This document shows positions 14,926-23,397 of a DNA stretch of 42,636 bases, piece by piece. The stretch covers positions 1-42,636 of the forward strand of contig CANGHK010000045.1 of assembly GCA_947453625.1 (NCBI GenBank), given 5' to 3'. Positions within the stretch are counted from its first letter, which is position 1; each line of letters starts with the position of its first letter. The DNA comes from Burkholderiales bacterium (GTDB taxonomy: Bacteria > Pseudomonadota > Gammaproteobacteria > Burkholderiales > Burkholderiaceae_C). A program made the translations under genes and the position numbers. The notes under the pieces were generated by a model, which saw only the letters and a program-made list of their open reading frames with translations, was not told the origin of the DNA and ran no database searches.

Positions 14926-16056
14926 TCAGACCAGAAACGAGTCGGACCCGCCGCAGCGCAGCCTAAGGCACAAATCGTCGCCAACCCGGTAGACGTCCTC
15001 GAAGCGCATCACCCTGGCCTGCGACAACTGCTGCAGCGCGGGCAGGGCTGCCAGGTCCCGGCCCGGTCCGAGCAGTTTGGGCGCCAGGTAGAGCAGCAGT
15101 TCATCGACCAGGCCGGTCTGCAGCAGCGCGGCGTTCAGCGTGGCGCCGGCCTCCACATGCAACTCGTTGACGCCGTCGCGCGCGAGCTTGTCGATCAGCG
15201 CGGGCAGATCGACCTGGCCTTGTGGGCCGGGCAGCAGCAAGACCTCGGCTCCGGCGTCGCGCAAGGCGGCCATGCGGCAGGGATGGGCGCGCGCGCCGAC
15301 GACCAGGGCCTGCCCCGGGGCCGCCAGCAGGCGGGCCGAGGGCGGGGTGGCGAAGTCCGAGTCCAGCACCACGCGCAGCGGTTGGTGGACGGTCGGCGCC
15401 AGCCTGACGTCCAGCCTGGGGTTGTCGTCGCGCACCGTGCCTATACCGGTCAGCACCGCGCCGGCACGCCGCCGCCAGGCCTGGCCATCGGCGCGCGCCG
15501 CCTCGCCGGTGATCCACTGACTGCTGCCGTCGGCCAGCGCAGTGCGGCCGTCCAGCGACGCGGCTATCTTCATCCGCATCCAGGGGCGGCCGCGCAGCAC
15601 GCGTGAGAAAAATCCGATGTTGAGCTCATGCGCTGCGCGGGTGATGGCGCCGGCTTCGGCCAAGTCCACGGTGATGCCTGCCTCGCGCAGGCGGGCGATG
15701 CCCTGGCCGGCGACCTGCACGAACGGATCGGTAGTGGCCACGACTACCCGGGCCAGACCGGCGTCTACCAAAGCATCGGCGCAGGGCGGCGTGCGGCCGT
15801 GGTGGGCGCAGGGCTCCAGGCTGACCCAGGCGGTGCCGCCGGTCAGCTCGATCCCGGCGGCGGCGGCCTGGCGCAGCGCCATCACCTCGGCGTGCGGTCC
15901 ACCGGCCTGCTGGGTGAAGCCTTCGCCGGCCAACTGACCCGAGGCATCGTGAATCACGCAGCCGACGCGGGGGTTGGGGTCGGACAGACCTATCGACGAT
16001 AGGGCCAGGGTAATGGCGCGTTGCAGTTGGGCGTGGTCGGTGGGGGAGAAGGGCAT
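14926..16056 (-). CDS. ribD: Riboflavin biosynthesis protein RibD (deaminase/reductase)
   Basis: A 376-residue bifunctional enzyme for the second and third steps of riboflavin synthesis: deamination of the pyrimidine from GTP cyclohydrolase II, then NADPH-dependent reduction of the ribosyl side chain. The N-terminal zinc deaminase has PHAE (His55, Glu57) and EPCAHHGRTPPC (Cys83, Cys92). The RibD_C reductase starts near residue 150 (RPWMRMKIAASLDGRTAL). Length is normal. The start codon lies 1 nt after the pilV stop, so translation is coupled to the pilin operon, an odd place for a vitamin gene, although nrdR-pilin-ribD order recurs in Burkholderiales as I recall. No other rib genes are in the window. 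Confidence 0.95.
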   Translation of the reverse strand: MPFSPTDHAQLQRAITLALSSIGLSDPNPRVGCVIHDASGQLAGEGFTQQAGGPHAEVMALRQAAAAGIELTGGTAWVSLEPCAHHGRTPPCADALVDAGLARVVVATTDPFVQVAGQGIARLREAGITVDLAEAGAITRAAHELNIGFFSRVLRGRPWMRMKIAASLDGRTALADGSSQWITGEAARADGQAWRRRAGAVLTGIGTVRDDNPRLDVRLAPTVHQPLRVVLDSDFATPPSARLLAAPGQALVVGARAHPCRMAALRDAGAEVLLLPGPQGQVDLPALIDKLARDGVNELHVEAGATLNAALLQTGLVDELLLYLAPKLLGPGRDLAALPALQQLSQARVMRFEDVYRVGDDLCLRLRCGGSDSFLV

Positions 16057-16057
16057 G

Positions 16058-17362
16058 TCAGGGTTGGTGGGGGCGGGTGTTTCCGTTCACCAGCGGCGTC
16101 GTGGGGTCGTCGACCGGGCAACTGGACACCCGGGCATCGATGACCAGGAAATCCTGTTGCGTCAGATTGACCGTCACCTTGCTGCCGGTGCAGGGAGCTA
16201 CTGCAGTGGGCGTGCCTGCAATCTCCATGCAGTAGCTCTTGGGATGCTTGGGGTTGACAATGAAGTCGCCGCCAGGGTCGCCGACGTTGGGTAGATCCTC
16301 GGTGTAGCGGCACACTTGGTAGTTGTTGGGCAGGTTGTTGTTGGGCAATGGATCTCCATTGCTGTACTGGGTGGCCAGCTTTACCTCCAACTTTCCACCC
16401 CAGCCGCTATTGTCTTTCAGGAAGATAAGGCATCGGTAGTTGACTTGTGTCCGAAAATTGCCTGCAGCAGCGGTTACCGGTGAGTCGGCAATACATTCAG
16501 GCGCCCGACCTTGGTTGACCGGTGAAATGCCTGCGACGCTCAGGAATTCAAGAGGATTACTGACGTTAAGTGGCAAGGCTGACCCCAGCGGGTTCTCGGC
16601 TGCGTAGCGAGGTGGGCTGGGCAGCGGGAAGCTTAGGTCGAACTTTACTTGGCCGGAAACCAACCTGCCATTGGTCGATGCGCACGTCGTCAGGTCTGCG
16701 ACGGCAATGGCCGCTTGTGCCGTCGTCACACCGGTGCATCGGCTGGTGATCACGCCGGTGATGTCGTTGAACACCCACACCACCATTCCACTGTCGAATG
16801 GTTTGAACGCGCTACTGCCGCTGCGGTCGCCGCCAAGTTCGACCGCCTCGGGCGGAATTGTCGGGTCTCGGTCCCCCGGACTGTTGAAGGTCGTCTTCAT
16901 CACGGGCACGGCCAGCAGGCCCGACAGTGCCGGTGCAGCAGCCACCAGCACCGTATCGACCGTGACCGACTGCGCGCCACCGGTTCGGTCGATCCAGGAC
17001 ACGGTCACCGTCACCACTTTCTGCGTGGCGGTCGCCAAACTGACTTGGCGTTCGACCCGGTAGGTGGTGTTGCCGATGTTGTCGGGTGGCACATAGGCTG
17101 CCAGCGTGCTGTCGGCAATCTCATCCCACGACTGTTGGCCGTTGGCTGCCGGCACCGAGGTGAACAGGCGAAGGCCTTCGAGATCCTCGGTGGCGATACG
17201 GGTGGCTTCGGTGCGCTGTTTGGCCAGGTCGCTGTTGAGTCGCATCGTCGCCTGAACGCCCGCCAGTGAGAGCATGCCGAAAGCCATCACGGCCAGCGCG
17301 ACGAGCGCCTCGATCAGCGAGACGCCATACTGATGCTTGGGGTGAAAGTGGGGTCTGGCCAT
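16058..17362 (-). CDS. pilV: Type IV pilus minor pilin PilV-like, enlarged
   Basis: A 434-residue type IV pilin-like protein. The prepilin site is HQYG followed by VSLIEALVALAVMAFGML, with Glu at mature position 5, so PilD would cleave and methylate it. The hydrophobic helix anchors it in the inner membrane before incorporation at the pilus tip. PilV proteins are usually about 170-200 residues; here a large C-terminal region with several cysteines (for example GRAPECIADS, NYRCLIF, QVCRY, SYCMEI, SSCPVD) more than doubles the length and suggests a disulfide-stabilised extra domain. It follows pilX by 4 nt and precedes ribD by 1 nt. It probably primes pilus assembly together with PilW, PilX and the FimT/GspH-like proteins. 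Confidence 0.85.
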   Translation of the reverse strand: MARPHFHPKHQYGVSLIEALVALAVMAFGMLSLAGVQATMRLNSDLAKQRTEATRIATEDLEGLRLFTSVPAANGQQSWDEIADSTLAAYVPPDNIGNTTYRVERQVSLATATQKVVTVTVSWIDRTGGAQSVTVDTVLVAAAPALSGLLAVPVMKTTFNSPGDRDPTIPPEAVELGGDRSGSSAFKPFDSGMVVWVFNDITGVITSRCTGVTTAQAAIAVADLTTCASTNGRLVSGQVKFDLSFPLPSPPRYAAENPLGSALPLNVSNPLEFLSVAGISPVNQGRAPECIADSPVTAAAGNFRTQVNYRCLIFLKDNSGWGGKLEVKLATQYSNGDPLPNNNLPNNYQVCRYTEDLPNVGDPGGDFIVNPKHPKSYCMEIAGTPTAVAPCTGSKVTVNLTQQDFLVIDARVSSCPVDDPTTPLVNGNTRPHQP

Positions 17363-17366
17363 GGCA

Positions 17367-18758
17367 TCAACGGTCGGTCAGGTTCCAGCCGCCGGGCACC
17401 TTGACGAACGAGCCGTAGCGCAGGCTGATGAAATTGAGCACATTGGCGTCGTACTGCAGTGTTGCCGGCAGGGCGGCAGTCGTAGCCGCCGAAAATTGGG
17501 TTTCTGAGACCATGGCGCCCATCAGCAGCGGCGGTGACGGGGGAGTAGTCGGTGCGCTGCCCGCAGCGGCAGTCAGGACGATGCTGGTGGCGTAGACGAA
17601 GCCGACGATAGGCGCGTTGGCTGAGACCGTGAGCAGGCCGTTGACGATCAGCAGCAGCGGATCCTGCGCCGGAGGCACGCCACCCAGCGGGGGGATGGTG
17701 GAGGCATCGATGGTCAAGTTGCCGTTGACCCAGATCGGGTTGCGCGGGAAGCCGGCCAGCGTGGAGTTCAGATCCGTTGACGTGCAACCGGTTCTGCAGT
17801 CCAACACGATCGTGGCCGGTTGACGCTGGTAGCTTGCCTTTTCCATGCCGAACAAGGTCTTGAACCAGACATCGTTGGCGGCTGTGGACAGTTTGAGCAG
17901 CGTTGTATCGGCAGGGCTCGCCGCAGGTGTCGCTACAACGCCGGTGATCGCCCCGCCGGAACGTACGGCGGGACCGGGTGCATTCTCGGCAATGACCCCA
18001 GCGGGGTTGGCCGTGACGGTCCCTCCGGCGATCAGTGCGGCTGTCACCGCCGCGGTCGTCTGCTGCGGCCAGGGCAACGCCCGCATCAACCCCACCGTGG
18101 CAATCACGCCCGCCGCCGCATCGACGCTGGGCGGGGTGTTGGTGTTTTGGGCAAAGCAGGCCGAATTGCCACTGCCCGGGCTGGCGCATCCCCTTGTGAC
18201 GAAGACCAGCGTGCCGGGCCGAATGCCATAAGCCGTATTGCCCGGCGGTTGGAACCAGACCCTGAAACCGCTGGCGATGCCGTCGGCCGGCAAGGGCATT
18301 GCCGGAACGGGCGCTTGCGCATCAGGGCAGATGCAGGTCAGCGGCTGCGGCGCCGGGCTGAGCAGTCCGGTGGGATGGAGGCAGGCCGGAAACAGTCCAG
18401 CCACCGGGGTGTACCCGCCGTCACCGTTGACCGGGTCGTTGGTATCTATGAGGTAGCGCCGGCGGAAATCCTTGTCGGCCAGGTTGGTGCTGGCTTGGCA
18501 GCGGTTGTCTATGCGCCCCCCGTTGAGCAGGGCCAGCGTCCAGTCGACTGCGGCATCGGCGGCATTGAGGGCACGTTCGGCGCGGTAGCTGTTGGCCGAG
18601 ATGCGCTGTTCGAAGATCAGGTTGCGGTTGGTGTAGGCCGCCACCAGGGCCATCACGAAGAACAGTACCATGACGACGGTCAACGCGGCGACGCCTTGGC
18701 CCGGCCGCTGACCGGGCTTCAGGGTTCCAGTGCCCAGCATCGCGGTGCTCAAAGACAT
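17367..18758 (-). CDS. pilX: Type IV pilus assembly PilX-like, enlarged
   Basis: A 463-residue protein with a PilX-type N-terminus. GQRPGQG is followed by VAALTVVMVLFFVMALVAAY, then NRNLIFEQRISANSYRAERALNAADAAVDW, the conserved PilX/PilW-type helix. Position 5 after the cleavage Gly is Thr rather than Glu. Typical PilX is about 150-200 residues; this one has an extra 280, rich in Pro, Ala and Thr, with cysteine pairs (CICPD, CRTGC). The start codon overlaps the pilW stop by 10 nt (GAATGTCTTTGA), so the start is firm. In Neisseria and Pseudomonas PilX helps adhesion and counters retraction. Here the large tail might take over part of the job of PilY1, which is missing (inference). Confidence 0.82.
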   Translation of the reverse strand: MSLSTAMLGTGTLKPGQRPGQGVAALTVVMVLFFVMALVAAYTNRNLIFEQRISANSYRAERALNAADAAVDWTLALLNGGRIDNRCQASTNLADKDFRRRYLIDTNDPVNGDGGYTPVAGLFPACLHPTGLLSPAPQPLTCICPDAQAPVPAMPLPADGIASGFRVWFQPPGNTAYGIRPGTLVFVTRGCASPGSGNSACFAQNTNTPPSVDAAAGVIATVGLMRALPWPQQTTAAVTAALIAGGTVTANPAGVIAENAPGPAVRSGGAITGVVATPAASPADTTLLKLSTAANDVWFKTLFGMEKASYQRQPATIVLDCRTGCTSTDLNSTLAGFPRNPIWVNGNLTIDASTIPPLGGVPPAQDPLLLIVNGLLTVSANAPIVGFVYATSIVLTAAAGSAPTTPPSPPLLMGAMVSETQFSAATTAALPATLQYDANVLNFISLRYGSFVKVPGGWNLTDR

Positions 18759-19498
18759 TCCTCGATCGCCATGTCGTTGCGCAAGCGGATGTGCTGCGTC
18801 AGGCTGCGCTTGACGGCGGCATCGCCCACCGCCTGTGCGACGACGGTCAGCGTGACGTCTCGCACACCCAGCACCAACGGGCATCCGCCCGGTCCCGGGC
18901 ATTGCGCGCCGCAAGGCAGTTGAAGATTGTGCTGGGCGACGTCCATCGTGAAGGCGGTGACGTTGAGCACTGCCGAATCGGTCAAGGCCTGCCAATTGGC
19001 CTGACCCAACTGGACTTCAATCGTGCCTATGCCGTTCGCCGTGGTCCGGCGGAACCCGGAATAGGCATTGGTCGCCGGCTGCGCCGTGTCGGTGCCGATC
19101 AGATTGCCTTCCTCACCCGTGGAACGGAAGTACGCCAGGCTGTCGGTCGTCGTGACGACAGCGGAGGCGGCGGCGCTCGGGGTCCAGGCGGGCACGGCAT
19201 CCTGGTAGGGGTTGACCGGTGCGCCAGCAGACGCTGACGGCCAGATCTGGCGGTAGGACTGGGCCCAGTAGCCCGCGCGCCGAAGATCGCGGGAGATCAG
19301 ATCGACGGCCGCGCGCATGTCTTGCTGGACCTGGGCTTCGAGCAGCAGGCTGCGGTTGTCGCCCAACTGTGTCGTCAGCACCATCGTGGCGCCGGCCAGG
19401 ATGAACAAGCCTATCGTGATGCCGACCATCAACTCGACGATGGACATGCCGACGCTGCGGTTGACGCCGTGGCGGCGCTGTGCTTGCCGTCGGCTCAT
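18749..19498 (-). CDS. pilW: Type IV pilus minor pilin PilW
   Basis: A 249-residue minor pilin. The prepilin site is NRSVG followed by MSIVELMVGITIGLFILAGA, with Glu at mature position 5. The next segment, QVQQDMRAAVDLISRDLRRAGYW, is a strong PilW signature (RDLR-x-AGY). The globular part is average in length and carries a cysteine group near QLPCGAQCPGPGGC. It follows the FimT gene by 2 nt and overlaps pilX. It acts with PilV, PilX and FimT in the initiation complex of the type IV pilus. I chose the ATG 2 nt after the previous stop, since the upstream extension in this frame is a shadow of the neighbouring gene. Confidence 0.9.
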   Translation of the reverse strand: MSRRQAQRRHGVNRSVGMSIVELMVGITIGLFILAGATMVLTTQLGDNRSLLLEAQVQQDMRAAVDLISRDLRRAGYWAQSYRQIWPSASAGAPVNPYQDAVPAWTPSAAASAVVTTTDSLAYFRSTGEEGNLIGTDTAQPATNAYSGFRRTTANGIGTIEVQLGQANWQALTDSAVLNVTAFTMDVAQHNLQLPCGAQCPGPGGCPLVLGVRDVTLTVVAQAVGDAAVKRSLTQHIRLRNDMAIEECL

Positions 19499-19500
19499 GG

Positions 19501-20151
19501 CTACGCCTGGCAAGGGGCTGGCAAGCTCGGGCAGGCGGGCATCGTGCCCTCGTGACCCGATACCGAGCAGAGGGTGGGACGGGCTGCGCCATTGGCGGCG
19601 ACGCAGACCTTGCCTCCCCTGGGGCTCTGGACCGACACCAGCAAGATGGCCCCGGCCGCTGAAGCGATCGGATTGTTCACGCTGGGGTACTGGGGCAGGC
19701 CGGCACTGCTGAGTGCCATCAGCGCCGAACTGGCCGTCAGCGTGATGCCCGTGCTGCCGGGCAGCATGACGGTCTTGAGTTCCTTCAGCGTCATGCCGAA
19801 GGCATCGGCGCAAATGGGCGGGGCCGCCAGCGCGCAGTTGCACTGCGTGCTGGTGAGTATGGAGCCCAGGGTGACGACGGCGTAACAGGTGGAGGGCTGC
19901 GCAGCGATGCCGAAGTTGACCTGAAGCGATCCCGCGTGGCGCTGGATCGCCTCTGACCTGAGGTAACGAAGGTCGCTCGCCAACTCATTGGCAACCCCTT
20001 CGACGCGCTTGCGGGCAATGAGCTCCCGCATCGACGGCACTGAGATGGCCAACAGGACCGCTGCAACGACCAGCGTCACCATCAGCTCGGTCAAGGTCAA
20101 CCCCTGTCGCCGTGACCTGGTCCGGGTGCTGAACATGGCGGGTCGGTTCAT
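19501..20151 (-). CDS. fimT: GspH/FimT-family pseudopilin
   Basis: A 216-residue minor pilin. RSRRQG is followed by LTLTELMVTLVVAAVLLAIS, with Glu at mature position 5, then VPSMRELIARKRVEGVANEL and ASDLRYLRSEAIQR, the characteristic GspH/FimT helix. The C-terminal domain has several cysteines (TQCNCALAAPPIC). The start overlaps the pilE stop (ATGA), so translation is coupled. FimT-like proteins contribute to pilus priming and, in competent species, to DNA binding at the pilus tip. Whether this copy binds DNA cannot be told; the operon has a second GspH/FimT gene at its head. Confidence 0.88.
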   Translation of the reverse strand: MNRPAMFSTRTRSRRQGLTLTELMVTLVVAAVLLAISVPSMRELIARKRVEGVANELASDLRYLRSEAIQRHAGSLQVNFGIAAQPSTCYAVVTLGSILTSTQCNCALAAPPICADAFGMTLKELKTVMLPGSTGITLTASSALMALSSAGLPQYPSVNNPIASAAGAILLVSVQSPRGGKVCVAANGAARPTLCSVSGHEGTMPACPSLPAPCQA

Positions 20152-20600
20152 TGAACCCAGCACCGCTCGGGTGCGTTGGCGGCCGCGCCAGCACTGGCCA
20201 GCGAGGCGTAGCCGATGTTCCCGCCGTTCATCGTCAAGCGCATGACCTGGCACGGGCTGTCCGCGCTCTGCGGCGAGGTGTTGCGCGCGCTGGCTTGCAC
20301 GGTGTAGGTCGATGCGGTCACGTTCGACAGGCTCAGATCGTAGTGGCCCCCTGCCGACACTGAATTCGCGGCACCGACGAGATTGGTCAGGGTGTCCTGG
20401 TAGACGGGATTGTTGGCCCGCCAGCGCTCCTGGGCCTGGGCGATCCGCGACAGCGAAGTCATTGCGTCGGTACGTCGGCTTTTGTGGATCGCCCCCGTGA
20501 ACGCTGGCCACGCGATGGCAGCCAGTATGGAAATGGTTGCCACGACGACCATCAATTCGACCAACGTGAACCCGGGATAGCGTGCAGTCGGCGGCTTCAT
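20148..20600 (-). CDS. pilE: Type IV pilin PilE-like
   Basis: A 150-residue type IV pilin. The leader MKPPTARYPG is followed by FTLVELMVVVATISILAAIA, the near-perfect class IVa N-terminus with Glu at mature position 5. WPAFTGAIHKSRRTDAMTSLSRIAQAQERW matches the PilE/ComP pattern. A C-terminal cysteine pair (DSPC and RCWVQ) would close the D-region loop. In Burkholderiales, PilE of this type is a minor pilin in the pilV-pilW-pilX cluster rather than the main subunit PilA. It usually lies after pilY1 at the end of that cluster; here it lies near the head and pilY1 is absent. It is followed by fimT with a 4-nt overlap. Confidence 0.88.
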   Translation of the reverse strand: MKPPTARYPGFTLVELMVVVATISILAAIAWPAFTGAIHKSRRTDAMTSLSRIAQAQERWRANNPVYQDTLTNLVGAANSVSAGGHYDLSLSNVTASTYTVQASARNTSPQSADSPCQVMRLTMNGGNIGYASLASAGAAANAPERCWVQ

Positions 20601-20723
20601 GGTTCAATTATCGGGAGGCTCGCAGACCTGCGCACGCCCTGTGTTGACCGTTGGTCGGCCTCTTGACGCCGCTGGTCGCCTGATCCGTTCCAGCGCGGAA
20701 GATTCGGGTCGCGGCCGTCTGTT

Positions 20724-21296
20724 TCAACACGGCTTCAGTCCGGCAAAGCCTTGGGTCGGCGTGCACGAGCGCACCCGGCCCATGATGTTGACGATCTGGT
20801 GGATCGCCTGACCGTCGCGGTCGACGACACGCAAGGTGGCGGTCGGTGTCACCGTGCCCTTGCCTGCGTCAAACAGGATAGAGCGCTGCAGCGGTGCCAA
20901 GGTGATGCCGGTGGGCCCACCCAGTTCGACCAGGCGCAGCACGCTGGCGCCGGCGTCGCACTGGGTCTGGCCCGCGCCTTGGCAACGGCAGGCATGGGCT
21001 GCACCGGTGTGGATGACATAGCAGCTGGTGCCGGCCGGCGTGGCCTGTACCGACAAGCGCACCGGCCGGCGGCCTGTCGTGGCTTCCGATTTGGCGAACT
21101 GGATGTCGGTTTCCAGCAGCGCTGCACTGGCCTGCAATACCTGGCGGGTGTGCAAGACGTGCATCATCGGCAAGGCGCCGCCGAGCAGCACGGCTACGAT
21201 GGCCAGCACGCACATCGTCTCGATCAGCGTCAGGCCGCGGTACTGGCCGCGGTTCAGGGCGGGTGCCTGGGTGGGTTGTTCGCTGTGGCAGTTCAT
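20724..21296 (-). CDS. GspH/FimT-family pseudopilin, second copy
   Basis: A 190-residue minor pilin-like protein. NRGQYRG is followed by LTLIETMCVLAIVAVLLGGA, with Glu at mature position 5, then ALPMMHVLHTRQVLQASAAL, ending in the GspH helix motif ETDIQFAKSEATTGRR. The C-terminal domain has cysteines in AHACRCQGAGQTQC and near the end (VRSCTPT, LKPC). The ATG chosen leaves a 23-residue leader, longer than usual. The gene starts about 150 bp after nrdR and ends about 120 bp before pilE, so it is less tightly packed than the rest. Together with fimT the operon has two such proteins, possibly paralogues with different partners. Confidence 0.82.
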   Translation of the reverse strand: MNCHSEQPTQAPALNRGQYRGLTLIETMCVLAIVAVLLGGALPMMHVLHTRQVLQASAALLETDIQFAKSEATTGRRPVRLSVQATPAGTSCYVIHTGAAHACRCQGAGQTQCDAGASVLRLVELGGPTGITLAPLQRSILFDAGKGTVTPTATLRVVDRDGQAIHQIVNIMGRVRSCTPTQGFAGLKPC

Positions 21297-21393
21297 GCTG
21301 TGCTCCGAACGTTGCGAAGGTGAGCACACTGTAGAAACTGGCCGCGCCGAGCGCGTCGCCCCGTTGGGGGGATGAGGACCGTTTTGCGGAGGG

Positions 21394-21431
21394 CCCCCGA
21401 TGGAGGGGGGCGCCGCCCCCTCCATCGGGGG
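21394..21431. repeat. 16-bp perfect GC-rich palindrome after nrdR
   Basis: CCCCCGATGGAGGGGG (21394-21409) is repeated in inverse (21416-21431) around a 6-nt loop. It lies 15 nt after the nrdR stop with no T run following, so it is not a classical intrinsic terminator. It is probably a dispersed palindromic element of the genome or an mRNA-stabilising stem. No second copy was seen in the window. Confidence 0.6.
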
Positions 21432-21445
21432 GCAGGCCAAGCCGG

Positions 21446-21889
21446 TCAGATGTCGCGTATCAATTGCCGGAATTCGTCCACGTCCTCGAAACTGCGGTAG
21501 ACCGAGGCGAAGCGCACATAGGCCACCTTGTCGATGCGCTTGAGTTCGCGCATCACCAGTTCGCCCAAGTGGGCGCTGGGCAGTTCACGGGCCCCGGAAG
21601 TCAGCAGACTTTCCTGGATGCGGTCGATCGCTGCGTCGATCTGCTCGACGCTGACCGGCCGCTTTCTCAGCGCCAGCAGCATCGAGGCGCGCAACTTGGC
21701 GGGGTCGAATTCGACTCTTGCGCCGTCTTTCTTGACCACCGCCGGCAGCGCGATCTCGGTCCGCTCATACGTGGTGAAGCGCTTGTCGCACTTCAGACAA
21801 CGGCGGCGGCGCCGGATCGCGTCCCCCTCTTCGGACTCACGGGTCTCGACGACCTGGGTTTCAGCGTGGCTGCAGTAAGGGCAGCGCAT
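21446..21889 (-). CDS. nrdR: Transcriptional repressor NrdR
   Basis: A 147-residue repressor of ribonucleotide reductase genes. The zinc ribbon is MRCPYC (Cys3, Cys6) and RCLKC (Cys31, Cys34), followed by DKRFTTYER. The ATP-cone starts near residue 46 ([19 protein letters not shown]) and senses ATP/dATP. Length and motifs are normal. It represses nrd operons by binding NrdR boxes; no such box was noticed in this window. It lies 39 bp after glyA on the same strand, a conserved pairing in proteobacteria, and ahead of the pilin genes, from which a strong palindrome separates it. Confidence 0.97.
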   Translation of the reverse strand: MRCPYCSHAETQVVETRESEEGDAIRRRRRCLKCDKRFTTYERTEIALPAVVKKDGARVEFDPAKLRASMLLALRKRPVSVEQIDAAIDRIQESLLTSGARELPSAHLGELVMRELKRIDKVAYVRFASVYRSFEDVDEFRQLIRDI

Positions 21890-21928
21890 CGTGGCGGGTT
21901 TGTCTGATGCGCTGCCGCAGGCGGCCGC

Positions 21929-23176
21929 TCAGCGGTAGACCGGGAAGTCGCGCGTCAGCGCCGACACCTTGGCGCGCACGGTGTCGATATTGGCGGCGTC
22001 GTGCGGGTTGTCTAGCACGTCGGCGATCAACTCGGCGGTCTGGCGTGCCTGGGTTTCGAGGAAGCCGCGGGTGGTCATCGCCGGCGAGCCCAGCCGAATG
22101 CCGCTGGTGACCATCGGCTTCTGCGGATCGTTGGGGATGCCGTTCTTGTTGCAGGTGATGTGGGCGCGGCCCAGCAGGGTTTCGGCCTCCTTGCCGGTCA
22201 ATCCCTTGGGGCGCAGGTCGACCAGCATCACATGGCTCTCGGTGCGGCCAGAGACGATGCGCAGGCCGCGCTGTGCCAGGGTCTCGGCCATCGAGGCGGC
22301 ATTCTTGACCACCTGCTGCTGGTAGACCTTGAACTCGGGCGCCAGCGCCTCCTTGAACGCCACCGCCTTGGCGCCTATCACATGCATCAGCGGGCCGCCC
22401 TGGATGCCGGGGAAGATGGCGCTGTTGATCTGCTTGGCGATCGCGTCCTTCATCAGTATCAGGCCGCCGCGCGGACCGCGCAGGGTCTTGTGCGTGGTAC
22501 TGGTCACGACGTCGGCAAACGGCACCGGGTTGGGGTAGACGCCGGCGGCGATCAGGCCTGCGTAATGCGCCATGTCGACCATGAAGTAGGCGCCGACTGC
22601 CTTGGCGACCTTGGCGAAACGCTCGAAATCGATGCGCAGCGAGTAGGCCGAAGCCCCGGCGATGATCAGCTTGGGCTTGTGCTCATGGGCCAGTCGCTCC
22701 ATCGCGTCATAGTCTATGGCTTCATTGGCGTCCAGCCCGTAGCTCACGACCTTGAACCACTTGCCCGACATGTTGAGCGGCATGCCGTGGGTCAGGTGGC
22801 CACCTTCGGCCAGGCTCATGCCCATGATGGTGTCGCCGGGCTGGAGCAGGCCGAAGAACACCGCCTGGTTGGCTTGCGATCCCGAATTGGGCTGGACGTT
22901 GGCGTTCTCGGCACCGAACAAGGTTTTGAGCCGGTCTATTGCCAGTTGTTCGACGATGTCGACGTACTCGCAGCCGCCGTAGTACCGCTTGCCGGGGTAG
23001 CCCTCTGCATACTTGTTGGTCAGCTGGCTACCTTGGGCCTGCATCACCGCTGGCGAGGCGTAGTTCTCGCTTGCGATCAGTTCGATGTGCTCTTCCTGGC
23101 GGGTGTTTTCGAGTGCGATCGTGGCCCAGAGTTCGGGATCGACGTTGGCGAGGGTGGATTGGGTACGGTCGAACAT
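21929..23176 (-). CDS. glyA: Serine hydroxymethyltransferase
   Basis: A 415-residue PLP enzyme that interconverts serine and glycine and loads one-carbon units on tetrahydrofolate. The N-terminus [17 protein letters not shown] and the segment [14 protein letters not shown] are typical. PLP binds Lys230 in [14 protein letters not shown]. The end, LTRDFPVYR, matches bacterial GlyA, and length is exactly as expected, which fixes the start. It heads a probable glyA-nrdR transcript. The 220-bp leader carries a stable hairpin but nothing I can match to a glycine, SAH or THF riboswitch. Confidence 0.98.
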   Translation of the reverse strand: MFDRTQSTLANVDPELWATIALENTRQEEHIELIASENYASPAVMQAQGSQLTNKYAEGYPGKRYYGGCEYVDIVEQLAIDRLKTLFGAENANVQPNSGSQANQAVFFGLLQPGDTIMGMSLAEGGHLTHGMPLNMSGKWFKVVSYGLDANEAIDYDAMERLAHEHKPKLIIAGASAYSLRIDFERFAKVAKAVGAYFMVDMAHYAGLIAAGVYPNPVPFADVVTSTTHKTLRGPRGGLILMKDAIAKQINSAIFPGIQGGPLMHVIGAKAVAFKEALAPEFKVYQQQVVKNAASMAETLAQRGLRIVSGRTESHVMLVDLRPKGLTGKEAETLLGRAHITCNKNGIPNDPQKPMVTSGIRLGSPAMTTRGFLETQARQTAELIADVLDNPHDAANIDTVRAKVSALTRDFPVYR

Positions 23177-23274
23177 GGGGCAGTCCTGTGTAAGGTGGGC
23201 CCGCTGGCAAACACGCATGGCAACCAGGCTGCGACGCGGCACCAAGGGCTGCCCAGGCGAACGGCTGAATCGGC

Positions 23275-23309
23275 GGCGGCCCGAGGAGACCGCCCTTTGC
23301 AGGGCCGCC
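23275..23309 (-). other. GC-rich hairpin in the glyA leader
   Basis: GGCGGCCC and GGGCCGCC form an 8-bp stem. The enclosed part can form a competing stem (GCCCT with AGGGC), so two mutually exclusive folds exist. It lies about 100-130 nt upstream of glyA on the transcribed strand. It could be a regulatory leader, but it matches no riboswitch I know. Confidence 0.35.
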
Positions 23310-23397
23310 TTGCGCTCCACGGTGTTGTCCACCTCGGGCCGGCAGGCCCTATCGCCAGTCGCGCAAGGCCCATGAGTGTAGCGGAGCGGGGCGCCGC

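Noticed and set aside
17820-18923. 367-codon plus-strand frame opposite pilX
   Set aside because: Its translation is low-complexity and lacks motifs. The opposite strand has overlapping start/stop coupling with pilW and a prepilin-like N-terminus.
23177-23397. Glycine or SAH riboswitch before glyA
   Set aside because: The conserved core sequences of these aptamers are not visible; only a GC-rich stem is.
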